This document shows positions 21,593-32,617 of a stretch of DNA of 64,000 bases, piece by piece (position 1 is the stretch's first letter; each line of letters opens with the position of its first letter). The stretch is from Sesamum alatum. Its lineage: Eukaryota; Streptophyta; Magnoliopsida; Lamiales; Pedaliaceae. Position numbers and translations under genes: made by a program. The notes under the pieces were generated by a model, which saw only the letters and a list, made by a program, of their open reading frames with translations, did no database searches and was not told the DNA's origin. The stretch is from contig JACGWO010000001.1 of NCBI GenBank assembly GCA_034509735.1, positions 9,874,854 to 9,938,853 of the forward strand. Direction: 5' to 3'.

Positions 21593-21910
21593 GAGTTGTT
21601 GAAGAAGGCCCGGTGTGTTTAAAATGTAGATAATTAGAGTGGCCTGTTATGAAATGATGTTATCTTCGCCGTATTTTTTAATTAAGGTTATGGAAATTTC
21701 TTGGCAGTAATTGAACCATAATTCGATACTTTTTTTGTGAAAAGATATGTAGTTATATATAGTTCATTTAAGTATATGATAATAGCTTAATTGGTTCACA
21801 AACTTGAAACTTATTCTTTAAATAGTAAAATTAGATAGATATATAAACACCTGCAGATCCTATGTGGCGCCGTCTGTGGGAACCTCACTAGGTTTGTAGC
21901 TTGAGTGAGA

Positions 21911-22783
21911 ATGGATGACGTTCACGCATCAGGGGACGGAGAGGCCACAACGCCTGAATCCCCGACCCAACGGCCAGGGGGATAGCAGCCAACTCGGGGA
22001 CTCCATCGGGGGGCGTGTTTCACTTAACCGAGGAAGCCCTTCAGAAATTGCTGTCGGTCACCGTGTGGGATGCCCTGTCGAGAGCAAGGACATCTGGGGG
22101 CACCACCAGCCCTATCCAGCCCCGACGACTTTTCGAGGCGGCAAACGACGAGCGTACAACCATGCAGGAAATGTCCGCGATACCACCACCCCCAGAGCCG
22201 CCAAGAGCACAAGTGAGTGTTTCTGTGCCTATTACACGCAACAATTCACCCTTTGCAAGCGATATATTGGCAGAGATTGCTCCTTCCGGTTTCAAAGTTC
22301 CAAACTTATCACGGTACGATGGCAACGGAGACCCACAGGAACATGTTACTTCTTTGAGCATGTTATGCAACTATATGGATTGTCGGACGCAAGGAACGCC
22401 CAGATCTTTGTAACTACTTTGCAAGGTCGGGCCCAGGAGTGGTTCACATCCCTCCCAGATGCCTCGATCCCGAATTTCGACCTATTGATAAGTAAGTTTC
22501 TTTACCAGTTTGCTAGCAAACGGTCAAAAAGGCCTGTCACATACTTGTTCACCATTAGGCAAATGGCAGGAGAGACATTAAGGGGTTTCATGGCTAGATT
22601 CAATAATGAAATGCTAGATGTACAAGACCTGAAGATCAAGATGATTACCAGCATACTGATTCATGGGTTGGGAAAGGGACCATTAGCATAAATACTACTG
22701 TTCCCACAAGGATGTGGGTCATGAAACGGAAGAATGCTTTCAGTTGAAAGATAAGATAGAACGACTCATTAGGCAAGGATACT
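21911..22783 (+). pseudogene. Gypsy gag, frameshifted
   Basis: Gag of a plant Ty3/gypsy element. In one frame: ILAEIAPSGFKVPNLSRYDG and GDPQEHVT. After a one-T loss near 22,355 another frame carries LQGRAQEWFTSLP and RPVTYLFTIRQMAGETLRGF, and after a stop at about 22,690 a zinc-knuckle-like HKDVGHETEECFQLKDKIE. An early in-frame stop follows the probable ATG at 21,911. Confidence 0.75.
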
Positions 22784-23099
22784 TGAGGCATTTCGTGGTA
22801 AACAAGAAATGTCCATAAACTACGAAGGAAAAAATCACCAAGGGTTGGGGGAAGGTCGACAAAGAAGTCAATCTAGAGATCCAGAAAGGACGAAGATAGA
22901 AGGACTTGGAGGATAAAGAGAGTGTGACCAGTGCCCGAGGAAGGGAGTGATAAACACGATAGCTGGTGGCCCAATGTGTGGTGACTCCCGCAATGCGCGA
23001 AAAAGGTACGCTTGATACCATGTGCCTCAAGATATTTGCACTTTTGCTGTTCAGAGAGTACAATGTAGGAATCCATTACCTTTGATGATAGCGATTCTA

Positions 23100-23362
23100 T
23101 ATGAGTAGAGGCCCCACAAGATGACCCATTAGTAATTGCAATCGAAGTAGCAAATTTCCAAGTTAAAAAGGTCTTGGTAAATAGTGGTAGAGAAAGGAAT
23201 GCCATCATCGCTAATGAAATAGGGAAACTATTGAAAGCTGGGTATATAACAGAGGTGCAATACACAGATTGTTTAACTAATGTAGTAGTCGTACTAAAGG
23301 GGGCAGGGAAGTGGCACATGTGCACAGACTTTACTGACCTAAACAAGTCGATGGGAGGTTGA
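23100..23362 (+). pseudogene. Gypsy protease fused by deletion to start of RT
   Basis: DDPLVIAIEVANFQVKKVLVNSG resembles a retropepsin active-site region with the catalytic Asp replaced by Asn. It runs directly into EIGKLLKAGYITEVQY and WHMCTDFTDLNK, the N-terminal part of RT. The several hundred codons normally between and after are missing. Confidence 0.7.
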
Positions 23363-23961
23363 TGTATGGATTGGTCACGGTTGGGGATATATAGGGTGTA
23401 GTCTGGGGGAATATGGTAATCCCGATGGATCTTGGGAAGAACTTTATATATGACACAAGAATTCACAAACAACCTAGCATCTAAGGGCGCGCCATTCGCT
23501 GGGGGTGCATCTTTCTGAGGTGGCTCCGATTTAATAACGACCTCATAGGCTATGCGACGCTTGACCGTAGGGCATCACCTCTAGCCATTGGACTACTCAC
23601 GTCAGAAGAAGAGCTTAACTCGGAACTATTAGAACTAGAACTTGAAGACCCACTAGACTCACTAGACATAAGTAAAGGAAGGCAGAGAAGTTACCTATTG
23701 GTGGGCGAGATGTTGGAAAAGCATAAGGGAATCGAGAATGGCTGTAGGTCAAAGGCTCGGAGTTGTGGCCATCTTTTAGAAGTAGGGAAGGTCGGAGGAA
23801 ATGGGAAGCCCTATTTATAGGAAGACTTGGTCAGAGAAGATGCGGTTTAATCCAACGGATGGAAGGGGGATGGCCATTAGAGATGGGCAGCTTAGATTGA
23901 AAGCTTGAATATTCAAAATTTCGTGTTCCCGCTTCAAAAGAACACTTGGGCTTGGGGGAGT

Positions 23962-24420
23962 CAATGATGCGGATCAGGTTTAGGGCTAGGTACTAGGCCC
24001 AGAGGTGATGGGTCCAAACGGATCTTCAGGGCCCCTCCAAAAAAATGAAGGGAAATCTCGTGGGCCCGTCTTGAGCTGAGAAAGTACAAAGGACCCTTGA
24101 AGAAGGAGATTGATGACACGTGGCGGCATCCAAAAGGCTCAGGTAAGACCTTCCGTACGAATGAGAATAAGGTATAAATAACCCTTCACTCAACAGTTAT
24201 TGGACACACAACTATTTCTTCAACTACCCATACCTAACATTATCCTAAACCCCAAGCTGATTTGAGCATCAGAGTACTCACGCTGAGGCCCGACCCAACT
24301 CGTCGCTTCTTGTGCAGACCTTGAAGTTCCAAGAAGATTCCTTAATTGATTGGAGGCAAGGTACGACCGCCCGACCCTTCGACCTAGACCTGCTTTGACC
24401 CATATCACCATGAATGCATA
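23962..24420 (+). repeat. 3' LTR of deleted gypsy element
   Basis: GC-richer, follows a GGGGGAG polypurine tract, contains a TATA-like AGGTATAAATAACCC and the TGATTTGAGCATCAGAGT signature common near the R/U5 region of plant gypsy LTRs. Exact ends uncertain. Confidence 0.6.
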
Positions 24421-25671
24421 TTAGCCTTACGTGCACGGATGTGAGAGCAACCGTTGCAAAATGTCTAGCCCATATTAAATTCATTCACCTACGTACAAAA
24501 TGAAAATGAACTGATTCACAATAAAGCGTATTGATAGTTCCAAATGCAACAAGTCATAGAATTAGGGTTAACACAACATATATATAGGTAAATATAAACG
24601 TCGACAAAAAAAAGTCTACAAACGTCTATATATATATATATAAATCGATCACTACGTATTTTTGGTCCATAATCCACATAAATCAATCCAGAATTTTTTT
24701 TTTTCACACAGGCGATCCACTTTTATCAAGCAATATCGATCGAATAATTGAATTTCTTTCGTTAGTTAAGGATAGATCAGATGATTTATATAAAACTAAC
24801 ATCGAAACGTTTAATTGATTCTGATTAAAGAATAATAACGTGAATTCTTGAAATGTTTAGTAATTACATGCATTTATAACGTACAGTTGAGGACCCATAT
24901 TAGAACCGAGGACATTCTCATCAATTTAGATATCTTGGAAAATTGTGCAGAACTGTGGGTGTGGCGCTGCCTGAACAATTATCACATGGGCCTGCCCTAT
25001 AATTCACGGACGCTTTAAAAAATTACTCAATATAGTGTCGGATACGAACACGACTTGAATACGATATACATATGTTCGAAAATATAGAATAAAAAAGAAA
25101 AAAACAAGAACACGGTGTCAAACACGCCTGTTATTGTGTACGACACGTTTTGGAGGAGTGACGACACGTTTAGGATTTTTTTGTTATAATTTTAAAATGT
25201 TTTGGATTGTCTTTAAAAAAAAATTTAGGTTAAATAAAAAAAAATTATTTACTTCTCTCAAACTAAAGTTTTGGGTTGAAATTACTAAAAAATTGAGAGA
25301 TGGTCATGATAATTTAACTAATTCGGATGATTAGAAATTTTTTCATTGCGGACTTTTAATATAAACTAATTATGTATATTTTTGAAGTCATGTATTTTGG
25401 TTAAAAATTGAGATATAAGACATGCTTATTTTATGTATTATCTCGATATTTTTCATATTGCAAAAGTTTTACAAAAAAAATTAGAATATTTATAAAAAAA
25501 CATATTATATATAGCCGTGTCAGGCTGTGTTGTGTCCCAATTTTTTTAAATTTTTTTTGGTCGCCGTGTCCGTTTCGTATCGTATCCGTATCGCCGTGTC
25601 CTCGTCCATGCACCATAGGTCCTGCCCTTTTGGCCGCACTATTACATTGCAACAACCATATTAGTTTAGAG
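24421..25671. other. AT-rich spacer with GTGTC-type inverted repeat
   Basis: No gene. Between about 25,020 and 25,620 GTGTCGGATACGAACACG on the left faces CGTATCGTATCCGTATCGCCGTGTCC on the right, suggesting a non-autonomous DNA transposon with decayed ends. Confidence 0.35.
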
Positions 25672-26219
25672 GGATAATTACACCGTTCTTTTGTAAGGTT
25701 TGATATAATTACGTGTTGATTTTTGGTGATTTGAAAAATTATACTTAGTATCTTTGGCGTTTGTTTTCGTCCAACAAATAAAATTATTTTTTATTAAAAT
25801 TCACGGAGTTTGCTGACATCACTAAACAAGTTAAATGAAAATCTATATATGCCCACAATTGACATATAGAGTTATTGTAAGTCAAACAAGTTTTTTCAAC
25901 CAACTTATTCTATAAAGTTGAAGATTTACCTTCTCACATGCATTATAATGTGAAAAAAAATATATAAGGGTAGTTTGATAAGAAAAATTATTTAATCTAA
26001 ATAAATCAGTATAATAAGTCAAATAGGGGCTAAATATGAATTCTCATTCATTTTATTTTTTTTGTTGATATCAGCGAATTCCGTAAATTTTGACTAATGA
26101 ATGTATCTATCAATTTATTGACCGTAAATAAACGTTAGGGATACTAAATATAATTTTTTAAATTATAGAAATTTTATGTGTAACTACACCAAACTCAGAA
26201 GAAGGCAGTGTAGTTATTC
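25672..26219. mobile_element. Long-TIR MITE (MULE-type)
   Basis: The left arm (GGGATAATTACACCG...TTGGCGTTTGTTTTCGTCCAACAAATAAA) is matched in reverse complement by 26,040-26,219. Its left half resembles 34,443-34,700. No coding. Confidence 0.6.
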
Positions 26220-26231
26220 TAATTTGTTGTA

Positions 26232-26729
26232 CTAGAAACTGTGGCACGTAGTACCTGCGCGCATAATTTTTAGTAATGCTTTTTATTTTATTGAAACTCA
26301 TAATTTATCTATATATTAAAATTTATCACTTCTTTACAACTTCATATACAAAACTCTCTTATACATTTTTTTTCTAATGCATTAATTATCAATACATATT
26401 TTACTCAAATGAATTTAATAATTAAAACTTTGTACAGTATATGGTATATTGAAAGTATTTATTATATATACATGCAATATAAATATTAATTAATATGTTA
26501 TCTCTGTTTCAATTAACAATAAATTTAAATAAAATGAGAGTAAATTTAATTTTTTAATACATGTAAATGCATTGAATTATTTTTCTAAAGGAACTTAATT
26601 GGATATTTAATTCAATTACATGAGTTGGGAAATTGAAGGATATTTTTGTTATTATAATAATTTGATGTAGTGGTATAAAAATTAACACTTTGTGTTTATA
26701 AGACCCCTTTCTCTTTATAATAGTATAGA
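26232..26729 (-). mobile_element. Non-autonomous Helitron, complete ends
   Basis: On the minus strand: host A, then TCTATACTATTATAAAG (starting 26,729), 498 bp of AT-rich sequence, a hairpin GGTAC-TAC-GTGCC, and CTAG immediately followed by host T (26,231). This fits the Helitron rule of insertion between A and T with 5' TC and 3' CTRR. The 3' end shares GTGCCACA with the Helitron at 34,059-34,339. Confidence 0.75.
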
Positions 26730-26734
26730 TAAAC

Positions 26735-27063
26735 TTTTACAAATTAAACGTTTAAATACGGATCGCGTTTCTGAAAGCTCAACCACAAGTAGCTGCGTGA
26801 TTGAAGGGAACACCCTCTTTATTTAACCAAGTGTATAGTTTATTGGAAGCTAACCAAAGTTAATATGATTATTAAAAAAATAATCAAAGTTAATATGATA
26901 GCCTTTTTAAACTTGTCAATAATCTGCTCCAAAGAGGTGGAGCCGAATATAGCTATTGAGTTACGCCCACAATGGCAGAATCTGGATCGGGCCCTGCCGT
27001 TGTTGCGCCGTGTACCTCGACTATTAGGCCCAAATAAATAGGCGATTGACCAGTGAAATTTCT
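26735..27063. repeat. Paralogous segment with a dirigent remnant (copy 1)
   Basis: AAATTAAACGTTTAAATACG ... CAACCACAAGTAGCT ... AGTTTATTGGAAG ... AATCAAAGTTAATATG ... GGCGATT is collinear with 34,915-35,520. The other copy contains a SINE at the AGTTTATT site; this one does not. Confidence 0.75.
26953..27063 (-). pseudogene. Dirigent gene fragment
   Basis: Translates in one frame to NFTGQSPIYLGLIVEVHG-ATTAGPDPDSAIVGVTQ and then a stop. This matches the ANSTxxSPTYFGLVxVxDxPLTTGPxPxSxIVGRAQG stretch of DIR-2 in order and spacing. Only about 36 codons survive. Confidence 0.75.
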
Positions 27064-27629
27064 GAAGTAAATTACACTTTTGGTCCCTATACTTTGCCAC
27101 TAAATTAATTTTGATTTGTAATATTTTTGAAGCACAAATTTGATCACTTAACAGTTAACACGGTCAGGTGGTGTTCTTCACGGCTTATTTAATATAGTAA
27201 TATCAAAATAAAAAAATTAAGAAAAATAATATTAAAATAAATATACTAATAAAAATAGTACAAGTCAAACTCAAGGAGTTCGACTTCACCAATTTTTTAT
27301 TTATTTTATATATCAAAGGCAAAGTCCGACTTCAAATGATTGAAGCCGAACTCAAGGAGTTCAATTTCTGTATTTTTTTTTAATTTTTAATTGAAAGTCG
27401 AATTCCTTGAGCTCGACTTTTTTTTTTTAAATTTTAATACAATGTTAATAATATGTAATTTACGTTAATAACATGTATATATAATTCAAAAAATACAATG
27501 ATAATTTTAAGTAATAATTTAATAACTACACCAAAAAATTTATATTTACCTAAAAATAATTTAAAAAGTAATTTATTGAAAGAAAAATACAATCAACTAC
27601 TACAAATATTATTATCTTATATGACCCCT
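27064..27629. other. AT-rich spacer with short inverted repeats
   Basis: GGAGTTCGACTT and AAGTCGAATTCC motifs repeat in opposite orientations between 27,270 and 27,420, and a 'tttggtccctatactt' phrase near 27,080 is a fragment of the MULE-MITE type common here. No gene. Confidence 0.35.
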
Positions 27630-28244
27630 CACTCACGCATCAGTTTGTCTTGAATGACGCTCCTTTTATTTTGTTTTTCCTGCGTTTGTGGTCAATCCAT
27701 CTTCTCATTATGAATACGTTATGTTTGACTTCTACCAGGACGAATGATGCCATGAAGAGTAGTGTCATGGACCAACTCAAATTCTGGAACATCTCAATAA
27801 TTTTTCGCCATCAAATGATGAAAAGAATTAGAATATGTTCTTCTGTAAATCATTAAATCATAATAATCCTTAATCATTGATGGGACACTAATTCTATATG
27901 CAGCGCATACCTTTTGACCATATGAGCACAAGATGCCAAATTGACTCCGTTTGCCATATGAACATTCTCGTGTGGCAATTTTGACGACGTGAGTGTTGAA
28001 TCCATGTCCAGTCTGACACTGTTACAATCGAGACAAACTGTTGATACTAGTCGTATCTCGTCACAACATGTTCAACACTTTTTTCCAACCAACGTTTGAA
28101 TAATTTGTATGCAATGTCCGTCCACAGTTGGTTGTTGCTTAACATGACACTACTCTTTGCCATTTTCTCACGAAAATAGTGGACTGAACGAGCGAATGTT
28201 ATTTCCACTATTGCAGTCACATGCAAGCGGCAAGCCCATTTCAA
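27630..28244 (-). pseudogene. MULE transposase C-terminal fragment (SWIM zinc finger)
   Basis: The conceptual translation on the minus strand starts HVTAIVEITFARSVHYF, WTDIAYKLFKRWLEKSVEHV. After a stop and frame change it gives THVVKIATRECSYGK, GILCSYGQKVCAAYR (a SWIM-type CxC...CxH finger with its last ligands altered), MIKDYYDLMIYRRTYS, VPEFELVHDTTLHG and RIHNEKMD, the usual order at the end of plant Mutator-like transposases. Several stops and shifts make it non-functional. It abuts a MITE at 28,245. Confidence 0.75.
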
Positions 28245-28661
28245 AACTAGCTCCCCTGAGGTTTGGCATAATTACAAATACCCCCTTGTTGTTTGAGAAA
28301 TTATAAATAGCCCCCTGAGGTTTGTAGTCGTCCAACAAATAACTCATTTCCATCCATTTTTATGGAAAAAACTGATCATAATGCCCTTATACACTGAATT
28401 ATTTTTTATTTAATTCTTAAATTTTTTTTAAAATAATGCACAGGGATAGGTTTTTTAAGTTTTTTACACAGAGGAGGAATAATGCAATTTGCCTAGGCTG
28501 ATTTTCTACAATTTTAATAAAAAATTTAAGGGCAAAATGGTGAATTTTAGGTCTTTGGTTAAAAATTACAAACCTCAGAAGGGTATTTATAATTTTTCAA
28601 ACAACGAGGGAGTATATATAATTATGTCAAACCTTAGGAGAGGTTGATGTAATTTACCCAA
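28245..28661. mobile_element. Long-TIR MITE
   Basis: CTCCCCTGAGGTTTGGCATA ... AATTATAAATAGCCCCCTGAGGTTTGT on the left is matched in reverse complement at 28,560-28,661. About 415 bp, non-coding. Confidence 0.7.
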
Positions 28662-28883
28662 TCTAAATACCTATAACGTAAAGGACCCGGCCGGTGTTGA
28701 AACTTATATTCTTAAATAAAATAAATGTTAAAATAAAATAAGATTGTTATACTTGAGATCTTCAAATTTGGTGTAGGAGCATTAAATTAAAGAAAATTCA
28801 AGCTATTCAAAGTGGACATTAAATTGTAGGTAGCTAGTGTTTTAATTTGGAATTAGGAGGCCAAAACCTTATAGTAATTAGAA

Positions 28884-29193
28884 CAATTGTAACTTTAGTC
28901 TTGTAACTTTAGAGATTGACAATTTGGTCATGTTAAAATTACATTTCGCAATTTCATCCCGTCATTTAAAAAAAAATTTCAATTTTTGGGTAATTCTTGC
29001 CAATTTCGCTGGAATCCTAATCTAATTAAATCATGTGCAAGTCACACATGATTTTTCGATGAAATTGGTTGGAGTTGTTCTAAAAATTGCAATTTTTTTT
29101 TGGTATTATAGACCAAATTGTGAAATTTGTTTCAACACGATCAAAATTGTCATCCTCTATAATTACATGACTAAAATTACAATTTTCCTACTA
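28884..29193. mobile_element. Long-TIR MITE
   Basis: Left arm TTGTAACTTTAGTCTTGTAACTTTAGAG...GACAATTTGGTCATG, matched in reverse complement by the right arm ending AAATTACAATTTTCC. Non-coding. Confidence 0.65.
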
Positions 29194-29598
29194 ATTAATT
29201 ATTAATGTTATAGAGGTTTAAATTTTGGGGGGAATTAAGGTTGTTTCTTTATGCCAGAAATTCAATGGAATGAGGGTTTGGTACTAAAATTATATTTTTG
29301 GAGTTATGAGATGCAATATGTGGATTAAAAAATAATAGGATTAATATTACAAAAAAATTATCTTGGGACGTAAATTACAATTTTATCGGTTTCAAAGTTA
29401 TAGCATATTTCGGTTGAGATTTGACACTATACATTTGAATAAGACAATTATATCAAAATTTAAATTCATTTTAAGAAAATCCAAGTGGTGAGATTTCCCC
29501 TTTGAATTCTCAAATTCAGAACTAACAACTACAAGAATCTGAGGATTACAACCATAAATATCGAGAGTGTGCATCAATTTATTATCTTAATTAATTAT

Positions 29599-29813
29599 AA
29601 TTAAGCTTTCATATAAGGAAAATTTCTTGTGCAGACCAGGTTTGACCGAACTAAACCAATTACAGAGCAAGTGTGATACACTTGCTACGTAATTGATTAC
29701 TTTCCCTGAACTGTACACCAATCACACGACAAGTGTATTACACTTGTCATATGATTAGTTTAGATTTGATCGAGCCAGGTTTGGACAAAAATTTTCCTCA
29801 TATAAGCTTAATT
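29599..29813. mobile_element. Palindromic MITE overlapping the DIR-5 stop codon
   Basis: Imperfect inverted repeat: AATTAAGCTTTCATATAAGG AAAATTT on the left and its complement at 29,790-29,813. The interior has paired ACCAGGTTTGACC/GCCAGGTTTGG arms and ACAAGTGTATTACACTTGT palindromes. The right arm supplies the last codons and stop of DIR-5. Confidence 0.7.
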
Positions 29814-30410
29814 GCATGGCGCGGATTCATCCTGGTAAGTCACATAAATCGTGGATTCCAAAATAAGGTACTCATTCTCAACAATGGTAGCGTAAGTGCT
29901 GAGAAAATTATATCCACGTGCAAAACGGAACATCCCGGTACCACCGACCACCGCCAGCTCGCGTTGCTGCTCCATTATTGCTTCCCTGCCCGCAATATTA
30001 ATCGTGCTTCCATTCATGCGGCCCGGCCCCGACGTGAAGTAGTAGTTAATGTCCATGGTGTACGCTTTTATTCTCATATCTGAAGCAGCGTAGAACCCCT
30101 GAAATCTGCCGACGGGCTCCGAGTTGAGGTCAAGCCCGGCTGTCATTAGGAAATCCAAGACTTGAACTAAACCGAACGACGTCGGAGAAGTAGAAGTGAT
30201 AGAAGCATGAGCAACCTCGTACACTGTCTTGTTTCTACCACCTTTAAAATCTTGAATGTATAAATGAATCTTGGCTGTCCTTTCATTACCATTGCAGCCC
30301 ATGGGCTGGAACCATGATCCCACCTCCGTGTCTGGATCACTAGCATATATCGCTACTGATAAGGAGGAAATAAGAATAACCATCAAAGTAAGCAATATCT
30401 GCTTTGCCAT
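29808..30410 (-). CDS. Dirigent protein DIR-5 (subgroup b)
   Basis: Intact 200-aa secreted dirigent protein. Signal peptide about 1-23 (MAKQILLTLMVILISSLSVA). The domain carries NGNERTAKIHLYIQDFKGGRNKTVYEVAHA, TSPTSFGLVQVLDFLMTAG, SEPVGRFQGFY, YYFTSGPGRMNGSTINIAGRE, LAVVGGTGMFRFARGYN and an EYLILESTIYVTY end. Like other subgroup-b copies it has Gln-Asp where DIR-1/2 have His-Asp, and NKTVYEV after the first strand. The C-terminus (QDESAPCN) is longer than that of DIR-4, because the stop lies inside a MITE arm. Substrate unknown. Confidence 0.92.
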   Translation of the reverse strand: MAKQILLTLMVILISSLSVAIYASDPDTEVGSWFQPMGCNGNERTAKIHLYIQDFKGGRNKTVYEVAHASITSTSPTSFGLVQVLDFLMTAGLDLNSEPVGRFQGFYAASDMRIKAYTMDINYYFTSGPGRMNGSTINIAGREAIMEQQRELAVVGGTGMFRFARGYNFLSTYATIVENEYLILESTIYVTYQDESAPCN

Positions 30411-30510
30411 AACTTTTTTTCTCTACAAAGTTGATTAATGAGAGAGAAATATTGGAGATGGGAATTGGTGAAATATTGTATATATGATCAACTTTTTAAG
30501 CAAGGGTGGG

Positions 30511-30519
30511 ATTATATAG
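30511..30519 (-). promoter_or_regulatory. TATA box of DIR-5
   Basis: CCTATATAAT on the minus strand, about 100 bp upstream of the ATG, in the same context as DIR-4, DIR-6 and DIR-7. Confidence 0.6.
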
Positions 30520-30594
30520 GACAACTTGTTAAAGATGGGTGTGAAAAATATGTCAACAATTAGAGTGGCCTGTCATTTTTTTATTTTTGAGGAA

Positions 30595-31345
30595 TGTCAA
30601 TTTTGATCATGTAAGTATGGGATTTTTTCAAATTCACGAATTGAGGACAACTCCGGTCAATGTTGTTGGAAAATTGCATGTGTTATGCATGCGAGACATT
30701 AATTTGAGAATTTTCAGTCAATTTATAAATTTTGGACCATAATTGTCTTCAAATTGTATTTTTTTAAATGGTAGGACCAAATTGTCAAAATTGATTTTTT
30801 TTTTATTACTACAAGAAAATAGCTTAATAATAGCCACAAAAAATTTTTTTGTTGAAGTCAGCGTCGAGTTAATTAGCAACTAAAATTCTCGTTGCTAATC
30901 TACATTCCTTAATATATATTTTAAATAAATCGTTGCTAAATTTGTTAGCAAGTATATTTTTGTTGCTAAATTCATTAGCAAGTAAAATTTCTTGTGTTAA
31001 ATAATTTAGATTAGCAACGAGAATTTTACTTGCTAATTAATTCGATGCTATTTTTTTTTCGTTGCTAATGAGCGATTTTCTTATAGTGCATCGTATTGAA
31101 ATCAATTTTGGCAACTTTGGTCCTGCAATTAAAAAAATTATAATTTGAGAACAATTCTAGGCCATAATTTATAAATTAACTGCGTACAACATGTGCGATT
31201 TTCTGCCGAAATTGGCTGGAATGGTCTCATTTCATGATTTCACAAAAAAAAAATTACAAAGCCAAATTGTAAAAACAGATTCGTAGAGGATCAAAAGTGC
31301 CACGCATATACTTACAGGATTGAAATTCTAATTTTCGCGAATTAT
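30595..31345. mobile_element. Long-TIR MITE in DIR-5 promoter, itself interrupted
   Basis: The left arm (TCAATTTTGATCATGTAAGTATGGG...) and right arm (…CATATACTTACAGGATTGAAATTC) are inverted repeats about 200 bp long. The centre is occupied by a CACTA-type element at 30,807-31,088. DIR-4 has no such insertion at the corresponding place. Confidence 0.7.
30807..31088. mobile_element. Non-autonomous CACTA (En/Spm-like) element
   Basis: Ends read tACTACAAGAAAAT and, in complement, CACTATAAGAAAAT, the CACTA-superfamily terminus (first base changed on the left). Sub-terminal TTAGCAAC/GTTGCTAA motifs are repeated in both orientations. A 3-bp TSD (TAT/CAT) is only approximate. Confidence 0.75.
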
Positions 31346-32390
31346 TTAATTAGCTTAGTTTAATGAAATTTCTTGGCCTTAATTTAATTGAACCATAATA
31401 TGATAATTTTTTGTAGAGAGGACAATACAATATCTCTGAGTTAATATATATATATATATATATATATTTACATGCATAAGCATGTTTCATCAAATTGAGC
31501 CTTATATATATATTTTGAAATTCAAGTTTGTATACACGAACCAAATATGTAAGAGGATGTATAAGTGATTGGTATATACATTTATCTATTCAAAATCAAA
31601 TAAACAATAAAGACATGTAATATCATGATATACTCAAATTAATGAACTTATCTTTCTTTCTACGAGTCTATATATATATAAAGGGGTTACTAATTTTTTT
31701 TTCTATACATAACAAATATCAAGTTAATAATTAGATAAATATATCAAGAAAGGTCTTATTTGTTGTTATTTTTTGTAAGGGCATGAAATTTAAGAAAATT
31801 CAAGACATTAAAAAAGGATAGAGTAGCCATTAGATTACAGCGTTTAATTTGAAATTAGGAAGGCCAACCCCAGAATTAGGAAGGCCAATCCTAGATTATA
31901 GTGTTATAAAAGTTCATTCAATTGTAAATTCATCTTCAGTCCTTCAAAACAAGATATCATTACTTTCAAAGATATAGCATGCATTTCATTCGAGATTAAT
32001 ACGTTAAACAATTACAAAAATTTATTTTTTTAAAGAAATGAAGTGGTGATTTTTCCTTGATATTCTCAAATACAAAGGATTATAACTAGAAAGCCCTTTA
32101 TATATCCAATAACTTTATAATTTCTTCAATATTTTTGTCATGTTGATTCTGCAAACTGACATAAAATTATTGTACATTGGGTGAATATTTAACATATAAT
32201 AGCAACTGGGAAGATTAGTTTTTTGTTTTTTAAAGTGAAAGCGATGGGCAATTATTATTTTTAAATAAATTGATTATAATTATCAATATTTAATATATAT
32301 ATATATTTAACAATTTATCAACAACTATAAAATTATATACTAATAACCAATATCAGATGATTATATCTAATCTACAACTACTATTAAAAT
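31346..32390. other. AT-rich spacer with a weak duplicate of the DIR-5 3' flank
   Basis: Begins with DIR promoter-distal sequence (AATTTCTTGG...ATTGAACCATAAT) shared with DIR-4. 31,760-31,870 and 31,955-32,095 are diverged copies of 28,745-28,885 and 29,390-29,560. AT microsatellite at 31,444-31,468. No gene. Confidence 0.45.
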
Positions 32391-32617
32391 GGGAAAATTA
32401 TAATTTTCGTCCTGTAACTTAAGGGGGATAGCAATTTTGGTCCTGCATGAATTGATTTTCGCAATTTTGTCCTATAACTTTGAAAATTTGGCAATTTTGG
32501 TCCCACTTGGCCGGAAAGCCCCAATTTTAAAGATCATGTGCTCGGCACATGTGTTTTCCGGCAAAAAAGGACCAAAATTGCCAATCCTAAGTTATAGGAT
32601 GATAATTGCAATTTTTC
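32391..32617. mobile_element. MULE-type MITE
   Basis: GGGAAAATTATAATTTTCGTCCTGTAACTT on the left, with its complement at 32,580-32,617. The centre has a GCACATGTG-like palindrome. Same family as 33,303-33,597. Confidence 0.65.

Larger units (their letters stand above)
21860..24420 (+). mobile_element. Deleted Ty3/gypsy retrotransposon, 5' LTR missing
   Basis: Begins with a primer-binding-site-like TGGCGCCGTCTGTGGGAA (about 21,866), then a decayed gag, protease and the start of RT. A GGGGGAG polypurine stretch (about 23,954) and a 3' LTR-like block follow. RNase H and integrase are absent. No matching 5' LTR precedes the PBS. Confidence 0.8.

Noticed and set aside
22740..23472. Long minus-strand ORFs (107 and 199 aa) in the gypsy fragment
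   Set aside because: Antisense to gag/pol remnants, with no domain; shadows of the plus-strand element.
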